DNA of 27,127 bases from assembly GCA_964594075.1 (NCBI GenBank), contig CAZQKW010000047.1:1-27127 (forward strand), in the 5' to 3' direction. This stretch comes from CAZQKW01 sp964594075 (GTDB lineage: Bacteria; Desulfobacterota; WTBG01; CAIYCZ01). Shown piece by piece: positions 7,949 through 15,399 of this stretch. The notes below the pieces were generated by a model that saw only the letters and a program-made list of their open reading frames with translations, did not search any database and had not been told where the DNA came from. How positions within the stretch are numbered: the stretch's first letter is position 1; every line of letters begins with the position of its first letter. The position numbers were made by a program, and so were the translations under genes.

Positions 7949-9103
7949 TTAAACCGGAATGTGCAGTTTTTTGACCAGTTCCATCTTTTCCGATGCCGTC
8001 ATCCTTTTCGTATTGATGCCTGAAACGACGGTTCCTGAAAGTGGCGGTGGATAATCAAACGCCGGGACAATTCTTCTCCCTCTGCCATAGGGCTCAAATC
8101 CCGGTGTATTGTTGAACTCCTCTACAATCAGAAATATATTGGTGGCTATATCGCAGGCTCCCCCATGGTATTTGCAATGTGCCTGATTTATATAGTCTGC
8201 AATCTTTTTTTCATAATCCGAATTATTGGGGTTGTAATACGATATGAGCCAGCAGAATCCTCTGAACTCAAACGTGGGTGTCTCTCCTGCAAGGCCGCCA
8301 AACCACGACTGCGTGCCGTCAGTATTATACAAAGACATGTAGCAGAGCGTTGCCATGGGGTTGTCAATTATATTGGCAAACGTATGGGTCTCACGCCAGG
8401 GATAGGGCCCATAGTCATCCTGTTCATTAATCGGATGGCCGCTGTATAGCTCTAGGGTCGCAAAGCGATCTTTCATCCACAGACTGGTTTGATTATAGAG
8501 TTCTCTTCTTTTCCTGAAAACCGCAACCGGAACATCCCCCGATTGATATGCTTGGTCAATTTGCTGATTAATATAATCTATCTTATCTTCTTTGGGCAGA
8601 ATGGTAAAACCTTTGGGGGTGTTATTAAGATGAAAATCGCTGTCACCCCGTCCGCTGCAATTCAAACCGTAGGTTGCAAGCATGGGATGATGGTGGCCGC
8701 CGTTCGGGATTTGCAGCGTATCGGATTGACCGGTAAAGAAAGCAATGAGCTGATCGTAATACCAGTTTTTTTCCGCCAGCCAAAATTGAAAAAATTCATT
8801 ATCAAATTCTCTCACCTGATACCATCGCCACCAGCCGTCCACCTTGGCAATGACTTTCCCCTCGCTGTTCACTTTGTCGGTGCGGATGTTTCGGGGCACA
8901 AAATACCGATTGCCATTTGCGTCTATTTTCCAGATATTCCGATGCTCCTTAATCTGGCCATTAGAAGGAAAGATTGATGCGCTGCCTTTCTTCGGGCTGA
9001 ACGGCAGTCCGAGTCCGATACTCGCCGCGGAAAGGCCGGCAAGCTTTAAAAAAGATCTTCTTTCAACGTTGTTGTGCCTTAAAAAATCTTTAATTTTGCC
9101 CAT
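7949..9103 (-). CDS. Twin-arginine-exported protein of unknown function
   Basis: I do not recognise this 384-residue protein. Its N-terminus is a Tat signal: Arg15-Arg16 in ERRSFLKLAG, a weakly hydrophobic stretch LSAASIGLGLP, and a possible cleavage site near SAS (41-43). The mature part is rich in Trp, Tyr, Asn and His, has few cysteines, a HHHP segment, a CSGRGDSDFH segment and a C-terminal helix-like tail. No transmembrane helix follows the signal. Tat export suggests a protein folded, or loaded with cofactor, before crossing the membrane. Translation starts at ATG 9103 behind a strong AGGAGG site. The gene stands alone with a private terminator and an AT-rich upstream region. It looks somewhat richer in A+T than neighbours by eye. 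Function cannot be assigned; an extracytoplasmic enzyme is the most likely class. Confidence 0.85.
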   Translation of the reverse strand: MGKIKDFLRHNNVERRSFLKLAGLSAASIGLGLPFSPKKGSASIFPSNGQIKEHRNIWKIDANGNRYFVPRNIRTDKVNSEGKVIAKVDGWWRWYQVREFDNEFFQFWLAEKNWYYDQLIAFFTGQSDTLQIPNGGHHHPMLATYGLNCSGRGDSDFHLNNTPKGFTILPKEDKIDYINQQIDQAYQSGDVPVAVFRKRRELYNQTSLWMKDRFATLELYSGHPINEQDDYGPYPWRETHTFANIIDNPMATLCYMSLYNTDGTQSWFGGLAGETPTFEFRGFCWLISYYNPNNSDYEKKIADYINQAHCKYHGGACDIATNIFLIVEEFNNTPGFEPYGRGRRIVPAFDYPPPLSGTVVSGINTKRMTASEKMELVKKLHIPV

Positions 9104-9317
9104 ACCGTTTCCTCCTTCTGTTTTTATTTTTTAAAAGTTCATCTATTTAAACATTCCCGGTAAATCGGCGTGTTATTCACCCCCCTTCTCGTAACGGGCA
9201 CTAACCGTTTAGCTCGCAATCATTAATTGCTGCTCTATAAGCGATAGAATAATAAATATAATAGCAGAATTAAAAAGTTTTTTCAGCAAGAATATTTCTA
9301 TTGCAAATTATTTTTTT

Positions 9318-9345
9318 TTAAAAAGTTCAAAATTGAACTTTTTAA
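9318..9345. promoter_or_regulatory. Perfect 28-bp AT-rich dyad upstream of the Tat-protein gene
   Basis: TTAAAAAGTTCAA (9318-9330) and TTGAACTTTTTAA (9333-9345) are exact inverted repeats with two central A residues. A related TTTTTTAAAAGTTCA occurs at 9127-9141 near the start codon. The place, about 215 bp upstream of the gene at 7949-9103, suits an operator or a cruciform; a terminator is less likely because the flanking run has the wrong orientation for the minus strand. No promoter boxes could be fixed with confidence in 9104-9317. Confidence 0.45.
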
Positions 9346-9587
9346 TTATGAACCATCAGGCGCAATTTTCAGCCCTGCGCTAATGCGCATAGCTGGTGCT
9401 CATAACCCTGCTGCACCTACCCCTGTCAGGTTTACCGATTGTTTTGCCTGCTGTTGCGGACTGTGGATATTCCGGTGTTTCGTCTTGATGTTGTTTGACG
9501 GCAGAGGGGGGCACATTGATACCCCAAACTTATGTGGATACATCATGAAACGGTTAAAGCTTTATAACAGCATACCGATGTAAGGGT
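9346..9587. other. Non-coding stretch without a recognised gene
   Basis: A 66-codon plus-strand frame (9383-9583) with a cysteine cluster ends four bases before the hairpin repeats. It has no convincing ribosome site and unusual composition, so I do not call it a gene. A short RNA ending at the terminator-like hairpin (9639-9687) is possible but unsupported by any recognised RNA family. Confidence 0.3.
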
Positions 9588-9629
9588 TAAATTCTGATAA
9601 GGGTCTCCTGAGAGAGCCTTCAGAATTTA
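9588..9629. repeat. Hairpin repeat, copy 1
   Basis: A 42-nt hairpin: TAAATTCTGA, a TA bulge, AAGG, a TCTC/GAGA inner stem with CTGA loop, then CCTT and CAGAATTTA. It matches copy 2 (9639-9680) in the core but has different outer base pairs that still pair (AAATT with AATTT). This copy has no T-tract on either side. Confidence 0.7.
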
Positions 9630-9638
9630 TTTACCAGC

Positions 9639-9687
9639 AAGCTTCTGATAAGGGACTCCGGCGAGAGCCTTCAGAAGCTTTTGTTTT
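9639..9687 (+). terminator. Hairpin repeat, copy 2, terminator-like
   Basis: AAGCTTCTGA, bulge TA, AAGG, a CTC/GAG inner stem with CGGC loop, CCTT, then CAGAAGCTT, followed by TTTTGTTTT. The period from copy 1 is 51 bp. On the plus strand it has the form of a Rho-independent terminator, yet no plus-strand gene is evident upstream. The outer stem carries compensated changes relative to copy 1, indicating that the fold is what is kept. Confidence 0.6.
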
Positions 9688-9743
9688 AAAGGCACGCCTC
9701 AAACAATACCCCGCCGATGGGGTTGAACCGAATCCGGGAAGAT

Positions 9744-9777
9744 AAAAAAAGGGATTTGCCCGCTTTTGACAAATCCC
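9744..9777 (-). terminator. Terminator of the lysine-rich protein gene
   Basis: GGGATTTG (9751-9758) pairs with CAAATCCC (9770-9777). On the minus strand the stem runs into a T-tract (A at 9744-9750). It lies 16 bp past the stop codon of the gene at 9793-10134. Confidence 0.85.
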
Positions 9778-9792
9778 GCAAACCACGCACCC

Positions 9793-10134
9793 CTATGGGG
9801 TCGGCTGTTTCTGCTTCGGCTTCTTTTCTTTTTTGCCTTCCTTGGCCGGAGCCGGCTGCTTTTCTTTTTTCCCTTTTGGAACCTGCTCCGCAGCCTGTGC
9901 CGCCCGCTCCTGTTTCTGCACAGCAGCCTTGTTAATTATCTGCTCGCGCGTTTCTACTGATGCAATAGCTCGGCTGGTTCGTTTTATTTGCGCCAGCAGA
10001 TGTTTGACGACCGGATCCTTTCTTATCGTGGCTTCATCTGCACCCTGCGCAATCAGGATAGCTTTTCTTTTTGCAAGTTGATTTAAAAAACGTTGTTTCT
10101 GCTGAATTCTTGTCTGTTTTAAACTGGATGCCAT
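9793..10134 (-). CDS. Small lysine-rich basic protein with alanine/lysine/proline tail
   Basis: A 113-residue cytoplasmic-looking protein with no signal or membrane segment. Residues 1-75 look helical and charged (many Lys, Arg, Gln, Ala). From about residue 80 to the end the sequence is low-complexity, built of Lys, Glu, Gln, Ala and Pro, like the tails of bacterial histone-H1-like proteins. The ATG is preceded by AAAGGA at good spacing, and the gene has its own near-consensus promoter (10224-10253) and terminator (9744-9777). It is therefore a single-gene unit and probably well expressed. Binding to nucleic acid or ribosomes is a guess from charge alone; I do not recognise a named family. 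Confidence 0.8.
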   Translation of the reverse strand: MASSLKQTRIQQKQRFLNQLAKRKAILIAQGADEATIRKDPVVKHLLAQIKRTSRAIASVETREQIINKAAVQKQERAAQAAEQVPKGKKEKQPAPAKEGKKEKKPKQKQPTP

Positions 10135-10223
10135 GCTGATTCCTTTAGTGAAATCATTAATTGGAAAGAAGCATCGATTGCCTCACGTTGTTTCAATGTT
10201 TTAATGATGCCTCGGGCAGCCAG

Positions 10224-10253
10224 AGTATAGGCGGAGATATGCCAGGGTGTCAA
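10224..10253 (-). promoter_or_regulatory. Strong sigma70-type promoter for the lysine-rich protein gene
   Basis: On the minus strand a consensus -35 TTGACA (10248-10253) and a -10 TATACT (10224-10229) are 18 bp apart. The start near 10217 leaves a leader of about 80 nt before the ATG at 10134. It sits between this gene and the end of the ABC export operon. Confidence 0.7.
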
Positions 10254-10315
10254 ATAAAAAAATAATCGTCAGTGCGTATGGACAAACGGAGACCCGAAGC
10301 ATTAGCCGTTCATCC

Positions 10316-10336
10316 GGGCTGCACCGATGCGCCCTA
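10316..10336. repeat. Palindromic hairpin overlapping the stop of the second permease gene
   Basis: GGGC-T-GCA (10316-10323), loop CCGA, TGC-GCCC (10328-10334). On the minus strand it reads TAGGGCGCATCGGTGCAGCC, and its first three bases are the permease stop codon. The phrase resembles a GTAGGGCGCATCGGTGC-type repeat I recall from other bacterial intergenic regions. It lacks a T-tract, so termination here is uncertain. Confidence 0.4.
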
Positions 10337-11506
10337 CAGTTCGCGCAGCGCTACAGCGACGGGAATTCGGGCTGCCCGCACCGAAGGCGAAAGCCCGCCG
10401 ATAAATCCCATAAAAAGAGCAAAGAGAATTCCCTCAGCAAGAAGAGCAGGGGTAATATGAAACGCAAAGGCAACGTTGGAGAATGTTTGCCAGTTAATGG
10501 TCGAGGTCGTATAGCCGTTGATGGGAAACACAATGATGCAGCCGATAATGCCGCCTATCAGCGCAATGAACAGCGACTCGCACATAAAGGAAACGATAAT
10601 AGTGCCCTCGCTAAAGCCCAGAGCGCGCAAGGTGGCAATTTCTCGGACACGCGCTGAAATGGCGGAATACATGGTATTGAGCGCGCCGAAAACCGCACCA
10701 ATTCCCATAACCATTGCCACCAGAAAGCCAAGCACGCGGATAACCGTGGTTACCATGCGGGATTGGCGTTCATAGTATTCGGTTTCCCGTTCCACCTGCA
10801 CGGTAAGGCGCGGGTCGGCCGCAAGCGCATTTTTGAATTCGGCAAAGGCAAATGGGGACGTAAGACGAACCGTAACCGACTGACAAAGAGATGGGGAGCG
10901 TTTATAGGTCTGATTGAGCACCATGCCGTCGCACCAGATTTCTGAATCAAAGGCGCTGCCCTGTGCGTCCATGATGCCGACCACGGTCCAGGTTCTTCCG
11001 CCAAAATGTGGCTGGCCACCCAGCTCAAAGCCGCGGTATATGCCGGGGATATTTTTACCCACGATCAATTCAGGAAGGCCCGGGGTAAAGACGCGACCGC
11101 GTATCAGTTTTACCGAACTGCGTATTTTAAATGCGCGCACTGAAATGCCGCGCACCTGAACCAGCGCTTCGGCATTTGTTGAACGCTGCGGCAGCGCGGC
11201 CACAACGATGACCTCGGGGCTGACCAGCGGACTGCCATCATGCCCTTGTGCTATACCCGGAGCGTCCCGGATGACCTTAATCTGGGGCAACATGATGACA
11301 CTTTCCATTTCAGACGAAGAACCGCCGCGCCGCACCATGGCATTGTGCGGCGAACCTGACGAGACCAGCGCTGCTTCAAATCCGCGTGCCATGGAGAGCG
11401 TTGCGACGAATACTGCAACCACCCCTGCAATGCCGAGGACGGCCACGGCATTTGATGCCCAGCGAATTATTATACTGCGGATATTATAAATGATGGGTAT
11501 GGCCAT
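10334..11506 (-). CDS. ABC exporter permease, FtsX/MacB type (second permease)
   Basis: Inner-membrane subunit of the four-gene export system. The 390-residue protein has the MacB/LolC plan. It has one N-terminal membrane helix (about 14-36, AVLGIAGVVAVFVATLSMA), a large periplasmic domain (about 40-265), then three C-terminal helices in the FtsX domain. That domain contains the cytoplasmic coupling helix ISARVREIATLRALGFSEG and ends in PVAVALREL. The start ATG lies 2 nt after the first permease gene stop, so the two are co-translated. The paralogous permeases probably form a heterodimer driven by the ATPase at 12651-13376. Substrate unknown; MacAB-like systems move peptides, lipids or drugs. 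Confidence 0.9.
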   Translation of the reverse strand: MAIPIIYNIRSIIIRWASNAVAVLGIAGVVAVFVATLSMARGFEAALVSSGSPHNAMVRRGGSSSEMESVIMLPQIKVIRDAPGIAQGHDGSPLVSPEVIVVAALPQRSTNAEALVQVRGISVRAFKIRSSVKLIRGRVFTPGLPELIVGKNIPGIYRGFELGGQPHFGGRTWTVVGIMDAQGSAFDSEIWCDGMVLNQTYKRSPSLCQSVTVRLTSPFAFAEFKNALAADPRLTVQVERETEYYERQSRMVTTVIRVLGFLVAMVMGIGAVFGALNTMYSAISARVREIATLRALGFSEGTIIVSFMCESLFIALIGGIIGCIIVFPINGYTTSTINWQTFSNVAFAFHITPALLAEGILFALFMGFIGGLSPSVRAARIPVAVALREL

Positions 11507-11508
11507 CG

Positions 11509-12654
11509 TCAGGTTCTGCGTAAAGCCTCAACAATGTTCAGTTTCATGGCAAACAGTGCGGGCGCTATGCTTGACAGCACCCCGATCAAAAGCGCCAGCA
11601 TCAATCCGACCAGCATTTTTTGCGGAGCAAGATAAAATACCGGAAGCATCCCGCCCGTTGGATCTCCGGTCAAGGTATAGAGTTTTCCCGCCAGAACACC
11701 CATACTGCCGCCGATCACAGCGATACACAGGGATTCTGCAATTACCAGAAACAGAATGGCAGTGTCAGAATACCCGATGGTCTTGAGCGTTGCAAACTCT
11801 CCGGTTCGCTCCCGCACAGACATTGACATGGTGCTGCCGGTTACCAGCAGCAAGGTGAAAAACACAACCCCGCCCACCGAAAGCATAATGAGCTTGATAT
11901 TGCCAATCTGTTTTACAAAGTCAGCAGCAAAGGATCGTTCGGTATCGGTTTTTGTTTCATAGGCGGAATTGGCAAACCGCCGGTCGATTGCGGCAACCAC
12001 TGCGGCGGCCCTCTCAATATCCTGAACTTTTACCAGATACCACCCCACTGTTCCTTTGCCGAACTCCGGCGGCCGGCGCTCATCAAGAAAATCATAGTGA
12101 AACCAGAACTGGGTTATATCATCCTCATGTCGCGTCCCGTCATAGACGCCGCGAATGTTAAATTCCCATGTTCCCGGCCAGATTGTGCCGCGCAGGGGAA
12201 TGCGGTCGCCGATTTTCCAGCCAAATTTTTCCATCGTCCGCCGGCCCACCACGCATCCCTCTTTGTCCCGGATAAACGCCTGCCACTGCTTTTCCGGAAC
12301 TGTGAATTCAGGATACATCTGGAGATGCCCGTTTACGTCAATGGCAATCTGGGGAAAAAAATTCTTTTCATTTTGATAGATACCGCCAAACCATACCGCA
12401 AAGGTTACCTGTTTAACCCCCGGAATCTGCATCAGCCTCTCGCGATAGGAAAACGGAAGGGGCTGGATAATAGAGGTTTTATTCACCACCACCAGTCGGT
12501 CTGCGCCGGCAACTTCAACCCCCTGGTTAAATGAAGCCTCAATGGTTGCCAGGAGGCAATAGAGAAACAGCGCGACCGTGAATGACCCGATGGTCATGCT
12601 GAAACGCACTTTTTTACGCAGAAGATTTGCCACGAGGAAAAAAAAGAATTTCAT
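11509..12654 (-). CDS. ABC exporter permease, FtsX/MacB type (first permease)
   Basis: A 381-residue inner-membrane protein with the same plan as the next gene. An N-terminal helix at about 18-40 (MTIGSFTVALFLYCLLATI) is followed by a periplasmic domain and three helices from about residue 255 onward. These carry the coupling segment VRERTGEFATLKTIGYSDT and end near NIVEALRRT. The ATG overlaps the ATPase stop in an ATGA, a typical coupling arrangement. Low obvious identity with the second permease outside the FtsX motif suggests an old duplication and an obligate heterodimer. Substrate is not evident. Confidence 0.9.
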   Translation of the reverse strand: MKFFFFLVANLLRKKVRFSMTIGSFTVALFLYCLLATIEASFNQGVEVAGADRLVVVNKTSIIQPLPFSYRERLMQIPGVKQVTFAVWFGGIYQNEKNFFPQIAIDVNGHLQMYPEFTVPEKQWQAFIRDKEGCVVGRRTMEKFGWKIGDRIPLRGTIWPGTWEFNIRGVYDGTRHEDDITQFWFHYDFLDERRPPEFGKGTVGWYLVKVQDIERAAAVVAAIDRRFANSAYETKTDTERSFAADFVKQIGNIKLIMLSVGGVVFFTLLLVTGSTMSMSVRERTGEFATLKTIGYSDTAILFLVIAESLCIAVIGGSMGVLAGKLYTLTGDPTGGMLPVFYLAPQKMLVGLMLALLIGVLSSIAPALFAMKLNIVEALRRT

Positions 12655-13376
12655 TCGCCATCCCGCCGTTTTTGTCCTTCAACCAGGACCCCCTTGTCAA
12701 GATGCAGAACAACTTGTGCTCGTTCTGCCGCCCGGGGATCATGGGTGACCATGAGAATGGTTTTTCCAAAATCTTCAACCAGGCGCTCCAGCAGGTTCAG
12801 GATATCGTCTGCGCTATGCCGGTCAAGATCGCCGGTCGGTTCATCGCACAGCAAGAAAGTGGGATCTGATACAATCGCCCGGGCAATCGCGACGCGCTGT
12901 TCCTGACCGCCAGAGAGCTGGCGCGGATAGTGGTGCATGCGATCAGCAAGCCCGACCACGGACAGCGCTGCCTCCACATGAGTGCGTCGTTCAGCCCTGG
13001 ACATATTGGTGAGCAGCAACGGCATTTCCACATTTTGAAAGGCGGTGAGCACCGGAATGAGATTATAGAGCTGAAAAATAAAACCGACATGGCGCGCCCG
13101 CCATGCCGTCAACTTGCGCGCTGACATGTGGGTGATTTCATCCCCGGCTACCGTTATGCTGCCGGCGCTGGGCAAATCAAGACCGCCCAGTAAATTGAGG
13201 AGAGTAGTCTTGCCGGAACCGCTGGGGCCCATAAAGGCCACAAATTCGCCTTCATCCACATCAAGGTTTAGACCCTGCAGGACATGTATTTCTTCAATGC
13301 CGCGCTGATATTTTTTGTCAAGATTGCGCACCTGAATAAGCGCAGTGCTATGATTAGTGCCGTTAACTGAAACCAC
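12651..13376 (-). CDS. ABC exporter ATPase, LolD/MacB type
   Basis: A 241-residue nucleotide-binding subunit with all motifs intact. These are Walker A GPSGSGKTT, Q-loop FIFQLYNLIPVLTAFQNVE, signature LSGGQEQRVAIARA, Walker B LLCDEPTGDLD and H-loop VTHD. The Q-loop phrase with LIPVLTAFQNVE and the EPTGDLD ending are typical of the LolD/MacB/FtsE group, which act as mechanotransmission transporters. The start (ATG, MVSVNGTNHS) is 69 nt after the adaptor gene; the stop overlaps the first permease. It should sit at the cytoplasmic face of the permease pair. Confidence 0.95.
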   Translation of the reverse strand: MVSVNGTNHSTALIQVRNLDKKYQRGIEEIHVLQGLNLDVDEGEFVAFMGPSGSGKTTLLNLLGGLDLPSAGSITVAGDEITHMSARKLTAWRARHVGFIFQLYNLIPVLTAFQNVEMPLLLTNMSRAERRTHVEAALSVVGLADRMHHYPRQLSGGQEQRVAIARAIVSDPTFLLCDEPTGDLDRHSADDILNLLERLVEDFGKTILMVTHDPRAAERAQVVLHLDKGVLVEGQKRRDGE

Positions 13377-13445
13377 GGTGTGTTTGCTGAGTTTAAACGT
13401 TTCAGGGGGTGCGAGTCAATGATAACCCGTTTGCCCGCATGCTGT

Positions 13446-14669
13446 TCATTTTATTTCCGCTCGTTGTCCGTGCCTTAAATTCCCGGGGCTGCTGGTTACA
13501 ACCGCATCGCCCGAGGAGAGCCCGTCAATAATTTCAACATCGGTACCGCGCTCTTCTCCCAATTTCACGGGGCACTGTTCAAGTTTGTTCTGGACCACCC
13601 GGAATACGGTCTTCTTGCCATTTATGTCAAGGATAGCCTCTTTTGGCACCAGGGCTTGCGCGGCGCTCTGCCGAGTCGGGTCTTTTTCGCTTAAGAATGA
13701 CACTTTAACCCCCATATCGGGAAGAATGCGCGGATCAAGCTGGTCGAACGCAATGCGAACTTTTACCGTTGCTTTTTGGCGGTCTGCAGTTGGAATGGTG
13801 GTGCGGACAGACCCCGGAATATGCCATTCAGGATATGCGTCAAGCACCGCATCCACCTTCTGCCCGATGGAGACTTTGGCAATATATGATTCGTTCACGT
13901 CCACTTCAATTTCCAGAGAATCCATGTCAACGATTGTCGCGATGCCGGTTCTGGTAAACCCGCCCCCGGCTGAAATAGGCGACACCATCTCCCCCACCTG
14001 CGCATCCTTTGATACCACTATGCCGGAAAAAGGCGCCCGCACTGTGCAATTTTCAAGATCCTGCCGGGCAACTGCCAACCGTGATTCAGCAGCCTGCACC
14101 TGCTCAAGCGCCAGCCGGCGGCGCGCCTCAAGAGCATCAGCTGCAGCCTTGCTATGGTCAAGATTTTCCTGGCTGGCCACCTGCTCGCGGTGAAGATTTT
14201 TGATGCGCTTAAGCGTGCGCTGCGCATCTGCGGCATTTACCTCAATTTCGTGAATCGCAGCCTGTGCCACCTGCAAATCAGCCTGGGCTGCGGCAAGCTG
14301 GGCTTTTGCTTCAGCGTCGTCAAGGTATGCGATTATTTGCCCTTCTTTTACACGCATTCCCTCTTCCACCAGCATTTCTTTTACCCTTCCGGTTATTTTT
14401 GCGGCAACGGTCGAGCGGCGGCGCGGCGTCACATAACCGCTGGCATTAAGGACAACCGTTCCTCCGCTCTCACTTGGTGAACGCGCAATCGCTACTTCAA
14501 CAGTGACCGTTTGGTTTTTAATCGCGAAGACCAGCACCCCGCACATAATCAGCAGCGCACTGACCACCGTAATAATAACATTCCGTCTTGCAGAAGCAGC
14601 TTTTATACGGACATTCGGATCAATGCGCAGCGATGCAAGATCCGGAGCTTGAGGTTTTTCCTTATTCAT
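13446..14669 (-). CDS. Periplasmic adaptor (membrane fusion) protein of the ABC exporter, MacA/HlyD type
   Basis: A 407-residue adaptor linking the inner-membrane exporter to an outer-membrane duct. From the ATG at 14669 it shows a cytoplasmic tail of about 28 residues, one membrane helix (IITVVSALLIMCGVLVFAI) and a lipoyl half-motif around GRVKEMLVEEGMRVKEGQ. An Ala/Gln/Glu-rich coiled-coil hairpin follows (about 115-200), then the second lipoyl half (ENCTVRAPFSGIVVSK), a beta-barrel and a C-terminal domain. An in-frame GTG at 14684 would add five residues; I prefer the ATG because GGAG lies 9 nt before it. No TolC-like gene is in the window, so the outer-membrane partner must be shared or elsewhere. 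First gene of the adaptor-ATPase-permease-permease operon. Confidence 0.9.
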   Translation of the reverse strand: MNKEKPQAPDLASLRIDPNVRIKAASARRNVIITVVSALLIMCGVLVFAIKNQTVTVEVAIARSPSESGGTVVLNASGYVTPRRRSTVAAKITGRVKEMLVEEGMRVKEGQIIAYLDDAEAKAQLAAAQADLQVAQAAIHEIEVNAADAQRTLKRIKNLHREQVASQENLDHSKAAADALEARRRLALEQVQAAESRLAVARQDLENCTVRAPFSGIVVSKDAQVGEMVSPISAGGGFTRTGIATIVDMDSLEIEVDVNESYIAKVSIGQKVDAVLDAYPEWHIPGSVRTTIPTADRQKATVKVRIAFDQLDPRILPDMGVKVSFLSEKDPTRQSAAQALVPKEAILDINGKKTVFRVVQNKLEQCPVKLGEERGTDVEIIDGLSSGDAVVTSSPGNLRHGQRAEIK

Positions 14670-14684
14670 TTTCAAATTCTCCAC

Positions 14685-14970
14685 GCACTTAAATAATTAT
14701 AATAACACAAAATTTATAATAAGAAAATTTCTATTCAGGGCCGGATTTTCCCGAAAATATTTATTGATGGGAAGGCGTGCGAGTTGATGTTCTACAATAT
14801 ACTCGTTGCGTTCTTTGTTCTCATACGATTTGCCTGAATTTCAGGGCTCATATTTGGGGGAGTCCTGTTGTTCAGCGCTGGATATAAAAGGACGTTTTAT
14901 GCGCACGTTGTTTTTGAATTTTCAATAATGATTCTATGTGATATATTAATAATTAGAAGGTTAAAATTGA
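14685..14970. other. AT-rich divergent intergenic region
   Basis: No gene is recognised. Bases 14696-14730 are very AT-rich and hold a possible minus-strand -10 box (TATAAT, complement of 14696-14701) for the adaptor operon, but no good -35 box was found. A TTGAATTTTCAA palindrome near 14920 may be promoter-related for the plus-strand gene at 15089. Confidence 0.3.
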
Positions 14971-15040
14971 GAGAACACCCAGGAGGCTGGCAACAGAATT
15001 TTTGTTGCTCTTGAAAAACAACGTGTTGTTCTGTGTTCTC
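14971..15040 (+). other. Structured leader upstream of the 62-residue protein gene
   Basis: An outer stem GAGAACAC (14971-14978) with GTGTTCTC (15033-15040) encloses two smaller hairpins, GCAACA/TGTTGC (14990-15008) and AACAA/TTGTT (15017-15030, loop CGTG). Together they would make a three-way junction in RNA. It ends 48 nt before the ATG at 15089. I do not recognise a known riboswitch sequence; it may be a protein-binding or stability element. Confidence 0.4.
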
Positions 15041-15088
15041 CGCAGTTACCTATTGTCGGCCATATTTTAGCCTTAGAAAGGAGGAGCC

Positions 15089-15277
15089 ATGAATATAGAC
15101 CTTTCAAAAGAGGATTTACAATTAATGGACATGCTGCTTTCTAAAGCGGAAGGTACGACGGCAGTTGAAATTCATCATTGCAAATTTAGTGAGTATAAAA
15201 ACTTGCTTAAGCAACGGGAGAAGCATATTGCAGATCTACTGGCGCGCATACGGACTGCATTAACGACATCTGGGTGA
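15089..15277 (+). CDS. Small conserved-looking protein of unknown function (62 residues)
   Basis: A very good ribosome site (AAAGGAGG, 5 nt spacing) and a strong terminator 25 nt past the stop mark this as a real gene. The protein MNIDLSKEDLQLMDMLLSKA... looks like two helices joined by a short strand (TAVEIHH), with a second helix FSEYKNLLKQREKHIADLLARI. The arrangement of a VEIHH-type strand followed by a KQREKHIADLL helix recalls a group of 55-65-residue hypothetical proteins in diverse bacteria. I cannot give a function. It is soluble, without cysteine motifs (one Cys), and stands alone between the export operon and the V-ATPase operon. Confidence 0.8.
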   Translation: MNIDLSKEDLQLMDMLLSKAEGTTAVEIHHCKFSEYKNLLKQREKHIADLLARIRTALTTSG

Positions 15278-15301
15278 TTGCCGTAAATTTTTTGCCGCAG
15301 C

Positions 15302-15352
15302 AAAAAGGCACCCATTACTAAAAGGTATGAAAGAGATGGGCGCCTTTTTTTA
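15302..15352 (+). terminator. Rho-independent terminator after the 62-residue protein gene
   Basis: AAAAAGGCACCCAT (15302-15315) pairs with ATGGGCGCCTTTTTT (15336-15350) with one A-C mismatch, followed by further T. The A-run on the left makes it potentially bidirectional. Confidence 0.9.
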
Positions 15353-15399
15353 TGATAGACGGCGGATCTAGTGGTGTTTGCTTGACTGTGTTTGCAAAA

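Noticed and set aside
9383..9583. 66-codon plus-strand frame with a cysteine cluster ending just before the hairpin repeats
   Set aside because: No ribosome site, no family resemblance and odd composition; proximity to the hairpins is not enough.
9588..9680. CRISPR-like array
   Set aside because: Only two units with a 9-nt spacer, and the repeats themselves differ by compensated changes; this is a hairpin pair.
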